A DNA stretch of 14,416 nucleotides from Neisseriales bacterium. GTDB lineage: Bacteria > Pseudomonadota > Gammaproteobacteria > Burkholderiales > UBA11063. Shown piece by piece: positions 7,495 to 14,416 of the stretch (position 1 is its first letter; every line of letters starts with the position of its first letter). The notes under the pieces were generated by a model. That model saw only the letters and a list, made by a program, of their open reading frames with translations. It did no database searches and was not told where the DNA came from. The translations under genes and the position numbers were made by a program. The stretch spans positions 1-14,416 of the forward strand of contig SSGY01000013.1 of NCBI GenBank assembly GCA_008017145.1. The letters are read 5' to 3'.

Positions 7495-7497
7495 TTT
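7479..7497. repeat. Perfect AT-only inverted repeat between divergent genes
   Basis: AAATTTAAT (7479-7487) and ATTAAATTT (7489-7497) are exact reverse complements around one central base. The site lies between the divergent lyase and aminopeptidase genes and overlaps the possible lyase -35 region. It could be an operator, an UP-like element or simply AT-rich DNA, because all-AT palindromes arise easily by chance in such a genome. Confidence 0.6.
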
Positions 7498-7501
7498 AAA
7501 A

Positions 7502-7536
7502 AGCTAGCGATATGCTCAGAATAAACGTTAGCTAGC
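7502..7536. repeat. GCTAGC repeats and imperfect hairpin upstream of pepP
   Basis: GCTAGC, itself a palindrome, occurs at 7503-7508 and 7531-7536, 28 bp apart. The flanks also form an 8-bp inverted pair, AGCTAGCG (7502-7509) with CGTTAGCT (7526-7533), which needs one G-T pair. The second copy abuts the putative -10 of pepP, as would be expected of a repressor or activator site. Function is inferred from position only. Confidence 0.5.
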
Positions 7537-7547
7537 TGTGGTAAAAT
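7536..7547 (+). promoter_or_regulatory. Putative extended -10 promoter element for pepP
   Basis: CTGTGGTAAAAT contains a TGn plus TAAAAT extended -10 (7539-7547). No convincing -35 lies 16-18 bp upstream. A nearly identical element precedes lysC at the same distance from its start, which strengthens the call. Confidence 0.5.
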
Positions 7548-7576
7548 CTGATAAATTAATGTTTATCCAATTTTAT

Positions 7577-7580
7577 AAGG
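7577..7580 (+). promoter_or_regulatory. Shine-Dalgarno deciding the pepP start
   Basis: AAGG lies eight bases before the ATG at 7589. The in-frame GTG at 7538 falls within the putative promoter and would add 17 residues with no family resemblance, so 7589 is preferred. Confidence 0.65.
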
Positions 7581-7588
7581 TTAAATTT

Positions 7589-9379
7589 ATGAGTATTCAA
7601 GAGCGTTTATTAGCACTACGTAGTGAAATGCAGCAACATAAAATTGATATTTACTTAGTGCCATCAATTGATGCACATAATAGCGAATATGTTCCTGAGT
7701 GTTGGCAACGTCGCCCGTGGATTAGTAATTTTGATGGCTCGGCTGGTGAGGTGATTGTAACATTAGACCACGCTTATTTATGGACTGATGGACGTTATTT
7801 TCTGCAGGCAGAGCAGCAACTGGATTCAAAGTATTACACGATGATGAAACAAAGTGGATTTACACCAGAGACTGAACAATGGATACAGGAAAATGCTCAC
7901 GGTAAGCGACTTGGTATTGATCCCCGTCTAGTTGGCGTTGGTAGAGCCAAGGTTTTACAAAATATCATGATTTCTATCGGTGGTGAGCTACTGGTGTTAG
8001 AAGAAAATCTGGTTGATAGTGCTCGGCTAAAACTAGGTGAAAGCATAACTTTGCCATGTGCTAAAGCATTTGCCGTACATGAAGCTACGACTGGAGAAAG
8101 TTTAGCTGCGCGTTTATCTTGGTTACGTGGTGAATTACAAAATAACGCTGCAGATTATATCGCGCTTAATGTATTGGATGAGATAGCTTGGTTATACAAT
8201 ATTCGTGGTAATGATGTTGAATATAACCCATTTGTGATTAGTTATGCGTTAATTGGTTTGAACGAAGCAATCTGGTTTGTTGATTCTAATAAATTAAGCG
8301 CAGAGTTAATTGTTGAGCTTGCAGCTGCGGGTGTAACGATTCAACCTTATGAGAGTTTTGCTTCTTATGTGCAGCAGCTGCATGCCAAAATCTGGCTCGA
8401 TGAGCGAAGCGCTAGCTTCTGGATGTTACAAAGCGTTAGTTCATCTAATGAAGTATTGTTACAGCGCTCGCCAATTGTTTATCGTAAGGCACTTAAAAAT
8501 GCAGTTGAGGCTGAGGGCTCAAGAATTGCACACACTAAAGATGCAGTAGCAATGATCAGTTTTATTTATTGGCTTGAGCAAAATTGGCAAACTGGGGTTG
8601 ATGAAATCAATGCTGCAGATAAATTAGAAGAGTTTAGGAAAGCGCAGGCTAATTTACATGGACTAAGTTTTTCGACTATCAGTGGCTATGCTAGTAATGG
8701 TGCGATTATTCATTATCGTGCAACTCCAGATAGTAATAAGGTTATTCGTGATGACAATCTGTACTTATTAGACTCTGGTGGGCAGTATCTTGAAGGAACT
8801 ACCGATATTACACGAACTTTTCATCTTGGAACACCAACTGAACAGCAGCGCCATCACTATACTTTAGTTTTAAAAGGGCATTTGGCGTTATCACGGGCAG
8901 TATTTAGCCATGGTACATGTGGTGAACATCTGGATATGCTGGCACGCGCTCCGTTATGGAATGAATATCTTAATTACCGTCATGGTACTGGGCATGGGGT
9001 TGGTAGTTTCCTGGGTGTGCATGAAGGCCCGCAAAAGATTTCTCAAGCACATTCTAATGTGCCATTAATGCCTGGAATGATTGTAAGTAATGAGCCTGGT
9101 TTATATATGGATGGCGAGTATGGAATTAGGATTGAGAATCTATGTTTGGTAACAGAAATTGATGATGCAAAAGCCAAACAGTCGCCATATGGACCATTTT
9201 ATACTTTTGAAGATTTAACACTTGTGCCATATTGCAAGAAATTAATTGATACAACTTTGTTAAGCCCAGAAGACAAGGCTCAGATTTCTGCTTATTATGC
9301 TAAGATTCGATCAAAAATTACACCTCATCTTGCTCCTCAGTTGCAGGCTTGGTTATCTGATCAACTTGATTTGCTATAA
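7589..9379 (+). CDS. Long-form Xaa-Pro aminopeptidase (aminopeptidase P, family M24B)
   Basis: This enzyme removes the N-terminal residue from peptides with proline in second position and is probably cytoplasmic, as no signal peptide is seen. From ATG 7589 it has 596 residues, the three-domain length of human XPNPEP1 rather than the roughly 440-residue E. coli PepP. The N-terminal creatinase-like domain opens with IDIYLVPSIDAHNSEYVPECWQ and SNFDGSAG, typical of the long form. The C-terminal pita-bread domain has the two-metal ligands D395 (LLDSGG), D406 (TTDITRT), H469 (in HGTGHGVG), E502 (SNEPGLY) and E516 (IRIENL), so it should be active. The MFS gene follows after 35 bases with no terminator, so peptide turnover and transport of a product might be linked, but that is inference. 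Confidence 0.93.
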   Translation: MSIQERLLALRSEMQQHKIDIYLVPSIDAHNSEYVPECWQRRPWISNFDGSAGEVIVTLDHAYLWTDGRYFLQAEQQLDSKYYTMMKQSGFTPETEQWIQENAHGKRLGIDPRLVGVGRAKVLQNIMISIGGELLVLEENLVDSARLKLGESITLPCAKAFAVHEATTGESLAARLSWLRGELQNNAADYIALNVLDEIAWLYNIRGNDVEYNPFVISYALIGLNEAIWFVDSNKLSAELIVELAAAGVTIQPYESFASYVQQLHAKIWLDERSASFWMLQSVSSSNEVLLQRSPIVYRKALKNAVEAEGSRIAHTKDAVAMISFIYWLEQNWQTGVDEINAADKLEEFRKAQANLHGLSFSTISGYASNGAIIHYRATPDSNKVIRDDNLYLLDSGGQYLEGTTDITRTFHLGTPTEQQRHHYTLVLKGHLALSRAVFSHGTCGEHLDMLARAPLWNEYLNYRHGTGHGVGSFLGVHEGPQKISQAHSNVPLMPGMIVSNEPGLYMDGEYGIRIENLCLVTEIDDAKAKQSPYGPFYTFEDLTLVPYCKKLIDTTLLSPEDKAQISAYYAKIRSKITPHLAPQLQAWLSDQLDLL

Positions 9380-9414
9380 AATTAAGATGAGCACAATTGG
9401 TTTAGTTGAGTCTT

Positions 9415-10698
9415 ATGCTTAGTACTAATTTTCTGTTGCTTAAATCTGCGCCATTGAATAAGGCAGAGAAAAGATCACTTTTCATGATCTTTTCCAGCAC
9501 ATATCTTGATATGTACGATATGGCGCTATTTGTTGGGTATTCGATTTATCTAAGTGCGATAGTTTTACCTCCCGTAAAGTTATTTCAGGCGCTGCTAATT
9601 TTTTCTATCGTGTTATTTACGGTTCAGTTATCCAAAATATTTGGGATTATCTTGTTTAACCGTCTAATTAAGAGGTATCAACGCAATATTATTCGCGCAC
9701 CCCAAGTAATTGGCGTTTGCTATCTATTCTTAGCGTTAATACCTGATTACTCGCAAATCGGGTTGTGGTCTTTTGCTATCTTTTGGATGTTGCGCTTAAT
9801 ACAGGGCGTCGCATTTGGATTTGAGATTGGCTTTACGATAAATTATTCTAATATGAATTTTAATCGTAGTAATAAGCGCTTCATGTATTATTTTATTTTA
9901 TTCTCAGGTGAAATAGGGGCTTTAGTTAGTATCCTGTTTAATCGGCTATTAGTCGATCATGGAATGAGCGTTTACATGTTTGATTTATTCTGGCGTTTAC
10001 AATTCTTGATGGGCTGCTTATTTATCTTAGTTAATCTAAAATTTAGAGTAAAGCATCGCCGCACTATGAATGCCTACACAGAATTCTCACGGCGAAGCTT
10101 CTTTTATACGCTAAAACATAATTGGCGGTATATTTTACTGCGCTCATTAATTATTTCATTGCATGTTTGTCTGATTGTTATGGTCATTTTTAGAGTGCCA
10201 AACTTTTTACATCTAGCAATGGGATTTTCATATGCCAGAATTAACGTTATTCTTTTGACTGTGACAGTTTTGGGGTTTGTGGGGGCTAATTTTGCGCGAA
10301 TTTTGGCATTAGTATACTCGCCTGTTAAGTTGATGAAGATTTTCTATATTTTGGTTGCCATCTTTAGTTTATTTTGGATAATCTTTGATGGAAATGATCA
10401 TTATTATGTTTTATGGGTTGAGATTGCGGGATTTGTTTATGGTGTCTTTGTACGCTTGACGCCGATGGTATTATATCGGGTAGTTGATTTTGATGTCCAT
10501 AATCGTCTAACTGGTCGTTATTTAGGGAATATTTTGGCTTACTCGGTTTTTGGCAGTTTTGCAGTATTATGCCTGGATCTTTCCCGTGTCTATTCGCATA
10601 ATTTTCATAATTATGCTCCATCGCTTATTATTCTGGTTGTATCATTAATAGGTTTTATTGCACTTAAAATTTACACTAAACATTTTACTCAAATTTAG
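9415..10698 (+). CDS. Divergent MFS transporter, metabolite:H+ symporter-like
   Basis: This is a polytopic inner-membrane protein of 427 residues with about 12 hydrophobic segments. The N-terminal STYLDMYDMALFVGY resembles the F-x-E-W-Y-D-F-x-x-Y entry segment of ProP/ShiA-type metabolite:H+ symporters, and RLIQGVAFGFEIG matches their R-x-x-Q-G-x-x-x-G-G-E-x-G motif with Phe for one Gly. The usual charged loop between helices 2 and 3 (G-x-x-x-D-R-x-G-R-R/K) is degenerate here (FNRLIKRYQRN), so it is an outlier. The substrate cannot be read from sequence; small organic acids, osmolytes or amino acids are typical of relatives. The start is uncertain: ATG 9415 has only a short GAG four bases upstream, and TTG 9406 would add three residues. 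The lysC promoter candidate begins just after its stop. Confidence 0.75.
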   Translation: MLSTNFLLLKSAPLNKAEKRSLFMIFSSTYLDMYDMALFVGYSIYLSAIVLPPVKLFQALLIFSIVLFTVQLSKIFGIILFNRLIKRYQRNIIRAPQVIGVCYLFLALIPDYSQIGLWSFAIFWMLRLIQGVAFGFEIGFTINYSNMNFNRSNKRFMYYFILFSGEIGALVSILFNRLLVDHGMSVYMFDLFWRLQFLMGCLFILVNLKFRVKHRRTMNAYTEFSRRSFFYTLKHNWRYILLRSLIISLHVCLIVMVIFRVPNFLHLAMGFSYARINVILLTVTVLGFVGANFARILALVYSPVKLMKIFYILVAIFSLFWIIFDGNDHYYVLWVEIAGFVYGVFVRLTPMVLYRVVDFDVHNRLTGRYLGNILAYSVFGSFAVLCLDLSRVYSHNFHNYAPSLIILVVSLIGFIALKIYTKHFTQI

Positions 10699-10706
10699 AT
10701 GGTAAA

Positions 10707-10718
10707 CTGCGGTAAAAT
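10707..10718 (+). promoter_or_regulatory. Putative -10 promoter element for the lysC-ppk2-gloB-gloA-rarA unit
   Basis: CTGCGGTAAAAT differs from the element before pepP by one base. Its TAAAAT (10713-10718) ends 40 bases before the lysC ATG at 10759; the pepP copy leaves 41. No clear -35 is seen. If it is a promoter, transcription starts near 10725, which excludes the ATG at 10699 as the lysC start. Confidence 0.48.
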
Positions 10719-10758
10719 ACTGCTTTCAGTCAAAAATTTAATGAGTAAGAGAGACAGT

Positions 10759-12105
10759 ATGTTAGTAATGAAATTTGGTGGTACATCGGTTACCAACCCG
10801 CAAAGCGTAGAAGCAATCAACACTTTAGTACAAAGAGAAGTTCATCGTAAGCCTATTTTGGTAGTGTCCGCATTAAGTGGAATCACCGATTTATTGGTTA
10901 AATTCAGCCACAGTATATTAGCTCCTGAACAAGATTCATTGATTGAACAGATTAAAGCTAAGCACACGCTTTGGATTGACACTATCTTTGGTGCTAATGC
11001 GAGCGAACAATTAGCGGCACATAATGCTATTGCTGGTTATTTAGCACAGTTAAAAAATCTATTACACAGTCACAATTTCACTAATCAATTACAATTGCAT
11101 GATAGCATTGTTTCTTTTGGAGAAATGATGTCATCGCACTTAATCAGCAAGTTCTTGTCTTCACGTGGAAATCCTGCCAAACAAGTTAGCGCGACAGAAT
11201 GTATTATTACGACCAAACATTTTGGTGGTGCTGATTTTATTGATGCAGCGACTAAAAAACATTGTAAAAAAACAGTTTTACCAATCGTTGAAAAAAATAT
11301 TGTGCCAGTAATTACTGGATTTATTGGTGCTACGCAAAGTGGTGAGACAACGATTTTGGGGCGTGGAGGATCTGATTATTCTGCGGCAATTATTGGTTAT
11401 GCGTTAAATGCAGAAGAGATTCAAATTTGGACTGATGTAAATGGAGTCTATTCAGCTGACCCACGGGTAATTAACGATGCTAAACTTATACCTCAGCTAT
11501 CTTACCAAGAAGCAGCCGAATTAGCCATGTTTGGTGCTAAAGTATTGCATCCGCGGACAATTCAACCAGCCGTGAAATCTGGTATTCCAGTTCGTGTATT
11601 AAATACATTCAATATTGATAACTGTGGAACTTTAATTGAGCATAATGCAGACAATAATGATGGCTTGGTTAAATCTGTGACTTGGAAAAAATCAGCACCA
11701 TTGATTAATATTTATTCGGCAAATATGTTTTTATCCAAAGGATTTTTACAAAAAATCTTTGCGGTATTAGCGCATAAAAATATTTCGGTAAATATGCTCT
11801 CTGCATCAGAGGTAAGTGTATCAGTAACTTTGGATAATATTGGCAAGTTAGACGAGGCATTGCTTGAACTAAATAAATTTGCTAAAACTGATTATATCGA
11901 AGGTTTTGGAACAGTGTCATTAGTCGGTGAAAAGATTATGTCTACGCCAAGGATTATGCAGGACTTATTTGATATTTTTGATTCATCTAATATAGGTGTA
12001 CAAATGCTGTCGTATAGCGCAAGTAATATTAATATCAGTATGATCGTGCCAAGTGATAAAATCAGCGAGGTTGTTCCGATATTGCACCGTAAATTTATAA
12101 ATTAA
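10759..12105 (+). CDS. lysC: Aspartokinase, lysine-sensitive type
   Basis: Aspartokinase phosphorylates L-aspartate, the first step toward lysine, diaminopimelate, methionine and threonine. From ATG 10759 it has 448 residues, matching E. coli LysC (449) and lacking a homoserine dehydrogenase domain. MLVMKFGGTSV at the very N-terminus is the kinase lysine/phosphate motif and supports this start; ATGs at 10699 and 10741 would add 20 or 6 unmatched residues. SFGEMMSSHL, GRGGSDYSAA (201-210) and IWTDVNGVYSADPRV are further kinase motifs. Two ACT domains follow from about residue 300, with ISVNMLSASEVSVSVTLD closely matching the lysine-binding segment of E. coli LysC, so feedback inhibition by lysine is likely. 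AAGAGAG (10747-10753) is a modest ribosome-binding site. ppk2 follows after 15 bases. Confidence 0.93.
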   Translation: MLVMKFGGTSVTNPQSVEAINTLVQREVHRKPILVVSALSGITDLLVKFSHSILAPEQDSLIEQIKAKHTLWIDTIFGANASEQLAAHNAIAGYLAQLKNLLHSHNFTNQLQLHDSIVSFGEMMSSHLISKFLSSRGNPAKQVSATECIITTKHFGGADFIDAATKKHCKKTVLPIVEKNIVPVITGFIGATQSGETTILGRGGSDYSAAIIGYALNAEEIQIWTDVNGVYSADPRVINDAKLIPQLSYQEAAELAMFGAKVLHPRTIQPAVKSGIPVRVLNTFNIDNCGTLIEHNADNNDGLVKSVTWKKSAPLINIYSANMFLSKGFLQKIFAVLAHKNISVNMLSASEVSVSVTLDNIGKLDEALLELNKFAKTDYIEGFGTVSLVGEKIMSTPRIMQDLFDIFDSSNIGVQMLSYSASNINISMIVPSDKISEVVPILHRKFIN

Positions 12106-12120
12106 ACTTGGAGATTCATC

Positions 12121-13041
12121 ATGGCAATTACTAAACCTAAAATTAATCCACAGTTTGCTGATATTGTAATTGATAAGCCAAATAAAATTAAGTTAGCCAA
12201 ACATCCCGCGGATTATAAAGCAAAAGAGGTTAAAAAATCTGGTAAGAAAAAAGCACACGATTTTGCTAGTGAGGTTTTGGAGCAAAGCCGAGAGGCACTA
12301 ATCAGTGCTCATGAAAAATTATGGGCTTGTAAAAAGTACGGAGTTTTGATCGTATTACAAGGAATGGATACTGCGGGTAAGGATGGTACTATTCGCCATA
12401 TTTTAAGTGGAATTAATCCTCAGGGATGCCGCGTACAAGGCTTTAAAGTGCCAACTGCCGAAGAGCATGCGCATAATTTTCTTTGGCGTTATCAAAAAGT
12501 AGTTCCATCACGTGGTGAAGTGGTGGTATTTAATCGTTCACACTATGAAGATGTCCTAGCGGTTAAAGTTCATCCAGAATATATGGAACAGCTGCCTGCT
12601 GAGTTATCAGTTGCCAAAAATAAGAAATTTTGGCAGGAACGCTATGAAGATATTAATGCTTTTGAACGTCATTTGGCACGTAGTGGAATTGTGGTTTTAA
12701 AATTCTTTTTGCATATTTCCAAAGATGAACAAAAAAACCGCCTGCTGGAGCGTTTGACTATTGAAGATAAGTACTGGAAGGTTTCTCCAGCTGATCTTAA
12801 AGAGCGTCAGTTCTGGGATGACTACACTGGTGCTTACGAAGATTTGCTTTCCGAAACTGGACATGAGCATGCACCGTGGATTGTTGTACCTGCTAACGAT
12901 AAGAAAATTGCACGAGCAATTGTGGCACACGTGATTGCTGATGCTATTAATGGTTTAGATATTGATTTTCCAAAACTTAGCAGTGAAGAAATAGCTGAGC
13001 TTAAACAGTCTAAATTAAAGTTGGAAAAAGAGAAAAGTTGA
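12121..13041 (+). CDS. ppk2: Polyphosphate:nucleotide phosphotransferase, PPK2 family (class III-like)
   Basis: PPK2 enzymes transfer phosphate from polyphosphate to nucleotides. The 306 residues show Walker A GMDTAGKDGTIRH (about 81-93), Walker B VVVFNRSHYEDVL and a lid segment ERLTIEDKYWKVSPADLKER. GINPQGCRVQGFKVPTAEEHAHNFLWR resembles class III PPK2s, which can take AMP to ADP and ATP, rather than class I enzymes; the class call is by motif recall and not by tree. The first 50 or so residues are Lys-rich, and the C-terminus is a Lys/Glu-rich tail. GGAGA (12110-12114) lies six bases before the ATG. Its stop overlaps the gloB start (TTGA). A role in regenerating ATP from polyphosphate under stress would suit its glyoxalase neighbours, but that is inferred. 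Confidence 0.93.
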   Translation: MAITKPKINPQFADIVIDKPNKIKLAKHPADYKAKEVKKSGKKKAHDFASEVLEQSREALISAHEKLWACKKYGVLIVLQGMDTAGKDGTIRHILSGINPQGCRVQGFKVPTAEEHAHNFLWRYQKVVPSRGEVVVFNRSHYEDVLAVKVHPEYMEQLPAELSVAKNKKFWQERYEDINAFERHLARSGIVVLKFFLHISKDEQKNRLLERLTIEDKYWKVSPADLKERQFWDDYTGAYEDLLSETGHEHAPWIVVPANDKKIARAIVAHVIADAINGLDIDFPKLSSEEIAELKQSKLKLEKEKS

Positions 13042-13787
13042 AATACACGATAGTTGCGCTGCGTGCGCTAAAAGATAACTATGTTTGGCTGATTCATGAT
13101 GATAAAAGCGCTATAGTTGTAGATCCAACTGAAGCTCATGTAGTTGAAAAATACTTACAGCAGCATGATCTGGCACTCAAAGTGATCCTGCTTACTCATA
13201 ATCATCCCGATCATACTGGCGGCGTTAAAATGTTATGCGAGCGATATCATCCTGAATACATTGACAATTTTAATCAACAGCTTGCAGATGGGCAAATGCT
13301 ATACCTTGCAGATTTGGATCTGTCAGTTAAGGTATTGTTAACTCCAGGGCATACATTTGAGCATGTTTGTTATTTGGTTGATGATAAGCATTTGTTTTGC
13401 GGTGACACCTTGTTTGGCATGGGCTGTGGACGAGTATTTACCAATGATTTTGTTGCGATGTATAATTCATTAAGTAAAATAAAAGCGTTACCAGAGTCAA
13501 CTTTATGTTATCCGGCACACGAATACACGGCGAATAATTTGCGGTTTATTACGTCAATTGATGAAAATCATGCTTATTATCAAGATTATGCCAAATATTT
13601 AGTGATGAAGCTTAGTAGTACGCAAAATTCATTGCCAACGGTGCTTGCCGATGAATTGCGCTATAATTTATTTTTGCGTTGTGATGAACCTCATGTTTGG
13701 GCTATAGTTAGCGCAAAAAGTGGTGAATTAATCAATGATGAAGAGAATTGTTTTGTGGCATTACGCCAACTAAGAAATGTTTTTTAA
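13038..13787 (+). CDS. gloB: Hydroxyacylglutathione hydrolase (glyoxalase II)
   Basis: Glyoxalase II hydrolyses S-D-lactoylglutathione to D-lactate and glutathione, completing methylglyoxal detoxification in the cytosol. The 249 residues match the family length. The metallo-beta-lactamase metal site is complete: H54, H56, D58 and H59 in THNHPDH, H105 in TPGHTFEH, D123 in FCGDTLF and H161 in YPAHEYT. The TTG start at 13038 is supported because the first residues ([18 protein letters not shown]) are the conserved family N-terminus and no in-frame ATG precedes them. The start overlaps the ppk2 stop as TTGA, which points to coupled translation. Glyoxalase I lies 10 bases downstream. Confidence 0.95.
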   Translation: MKYTIVALRALKDNYVWLIHDDKSAIVVDPTEAHVVEKYLQQHDLALKVILLTHNHPDHTGGVKMLCERYHPEYIDNFNQQLADGQMLYLADLDLSVKVLLTPGHTFEHVCYLVDDKHLFCGDTLFGMGCGRVFTNDFVAMYNSLSKIKALPESTLCYPAHEYTANNLRFITSIDENHAYYQDYAKYLVMKLSSTQNSLPTVLADELRYNLFLRCDEPHVWAIVSAKSGELINDEENCFVALRQLRNVF

Positions 13788-13793
13788 AGGGAG
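13786..13793 (+). promoter_or_regulatory. Shine-Dalgarno deciding the gloA start
   Basis: AAAGGGAG overlaps the gloB stop region and precedes ATG 13798 by four bases. An in-frame ATG at 13777 would lie inside gloB without such a site and would displace the metal-ligand His from its usual position 5. Confidence 0.75.
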
Positions 13794-13797
13794 ATTT

Positions 13798-14178
13798 ATG
13801 CGAATTTTACATACGATGTTACGGGTGGTTGATTTAGATAAAAGTATTCAGTTTTATACTAGAGCATTCGGAATGCAATTATTACGCCGTAATGATTATC
13901 CAGAGGGTAAATTCACGCTGGCATTTATTGGCTATGGAGCAGAAAGCTCGCAAAGTGTGATTGAGCTAACTCATAACTGGGGTACTGAAAGCTATGATTT
14001 AGGTAATGCCTATGGACATATTGCATTAGGTTGCGATGACATTTATGCTGCGTGTGAGATTGCCAAAACGAATGGTGGTAAAGTAGTTCGCGAGCCAGGG
14101 CCAATGAAACATGGTTCAACAATTATTGCTTTTGTCGAAGATCCTGATGGCTATAAAGTAGAATTGATTCAGGAGTAA
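13798..14178 (+). CDS. gloA: Lactoylglutathione lyase (glyoxalase I)
   Basis: Glyoxalase I isomerises the hemithioacetal of methylglyoxal and glutathione to S-D-lactoylglutathione, the substrate of the gloB product encoded next door. From ATG 13798 it has 126 residues and its four metal ligands fall at the same positions as in E. coli GloA: H5, E56 (VIELTHNWG), H74 (YGHIALG) and E122 (GYKVELIQE). Short enzymes of this type usually prefer nickel over zinc. [21 protein letters not shown] and [10 protein letters not shown] are typical of the vicinal-oxygen-chelate fold. rarA begins three bases after the stop, and its ribosome-binding site lies in the last gloA codons. Confidence 0.96.
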   Translation: MRILHTMLRVVDLDKSIQFYTRAFGMQLLRRNDYPEGKFTLAFIGYGAESSQSVIELTHNWGTESYDLGNAYGHIALGCDDIYAACEIAKTNGGKVVREPGPMKHGSTIIAFVEDPDGYKVELIQE

Positions 14179-14181
14179 TTT

Positions 14182-14416
14182 ATGCAGCCGCTGGCCGAAT
14201 TATTACGTCCTAAAAATTTAGACGATGTTATCGGACAGCGTCATTTAATTGCAAATGGTGCACCGCTTGCCAATCTCATCAAAAATGGTAAACTACAGTC
14301 AATGATACTTTGGGGTCCTCCTGGAGTCGGTAAAACTACACTAGCTAATATTATTATGAGTAGCTTTGATTGCTACTCAATTAAGCTCTCAGCCGTATTT
14401 AGCGGCGTCAAAGATA
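14182..14416 (+). CDS. rarA: RarA/MgsA-type AAA+ ATPase, N-terminal 78 residues (runs off the window)
   Basis: RarA (MgsA) is a clamp-loader-like AAA+ ATPase that acts at stalled replication forks. Only the N-terminal 78 codons are present, open to the window's last base. The opening MQPLAELLRPKNLDDVIGQ is the family signature, followed by MILWGPPGVGKTT with Walker A at about 45-53 and KLSAVFSGVKD, the usual L-S-A-V-x-x-G-V-K-D block. AGGAG (14171-14175) lies six bases before ATG 14182. It is the last gene seen of the lysC-led run and has no separate promoter that I can see. Confidence 0.92.
   Translation, partial: MQPLAELLRPKNLDDVIGQRHLIANGAPLANLIKNGKLQSMILWGPPGVGKTTLANIIMSSFDCYSIKLSAVFSGVKD

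Noticed and set aside
9387..9422. 11-codon ORF (MSTIGLVESYA) between pepP and the MFS gene, possible leader peptide
   Set aside because: No good ribosome-binding site, no amino-acid run suggesting attenuation and no hairpin nearby; a short ORF like this is expected by chance.
10705..10713. AACTGCGGT, one base from the Pasteurellaceae DNA-uptake core AAGTGCGGT
   Set aside because: It is a single inexact copy inside a promoter-like element. No other uptake-sequence copies (Pasteurellaceae or Neisseria type) were noticed in the window.

Overview
The window is AT-rich, gene-dense bacterial chromosome with no gene-free stretch over 300 bases (the longest is about 170, at 7420-7588). It looks like a Gram-negative proteobacterium: it carries LpxC (lipid A synthesis), the ddl-ftsQ-ftsA-ftsZ division cluster, and FtsQ/FtsZ sequences that resemble beta/gammaproteobacterial ones. 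An AT-rich betaproteobacterium (for example within Neisseriales) is a reasonable guess but is inference. No tRNA, rRNA, CRISPR array, transposase or phage gene is visible.

Region 1 (1-4397) is the end of a division and cell-wall (dcw) cluster: the 3' end of D-Ala-D-Ala ligase, then ftsQ, ftsA, ftsZ and lpxC, all on + and tightly packed. ftsQ overlaps ddl and must use a non-ATG start. lpxC overlaps ftsZ by ATGA. A strong hairpin plus T-run at 4369-4397 closes the unit.

Region 2 (4416-7419) is accessory. It holds a 670-residue KdpD-like sensor with the KdpD ATPase, USP, four-helix membrane and GAF regions, but it stops just before the histidine-kinase H-box. Its last 26 bases overlap a convergent gene for a secreted pectate-lyase-like beta-helix protein. 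No kdpE or kdpFABC is present in the window.

Region 3 (7420-14416) reads rightward: long-form aminopeptidase P, a divergent MFS transporter, lysine-type aspartokinase, class III-like polyphosphate kinase 2, glyoxalase II, glyoxalase I, and the start of rarA/mgsA. lysC to rarA have gaps of 15 bases or less or overlap, so they probably form one transcript. Two similar promoter-like elements (CTGYGGTAAAAT) lie about 41 bases before the chosen pepP and lysC starts.

Most of the window is housekeeping. The best candidate for something new is the kinase-less KdpD and its junction with the lyase gene. Next are an Asn-to-Ser change in the FtsZ T7 loop and the regulatory-looking repeats between the lyase and pepP genes.
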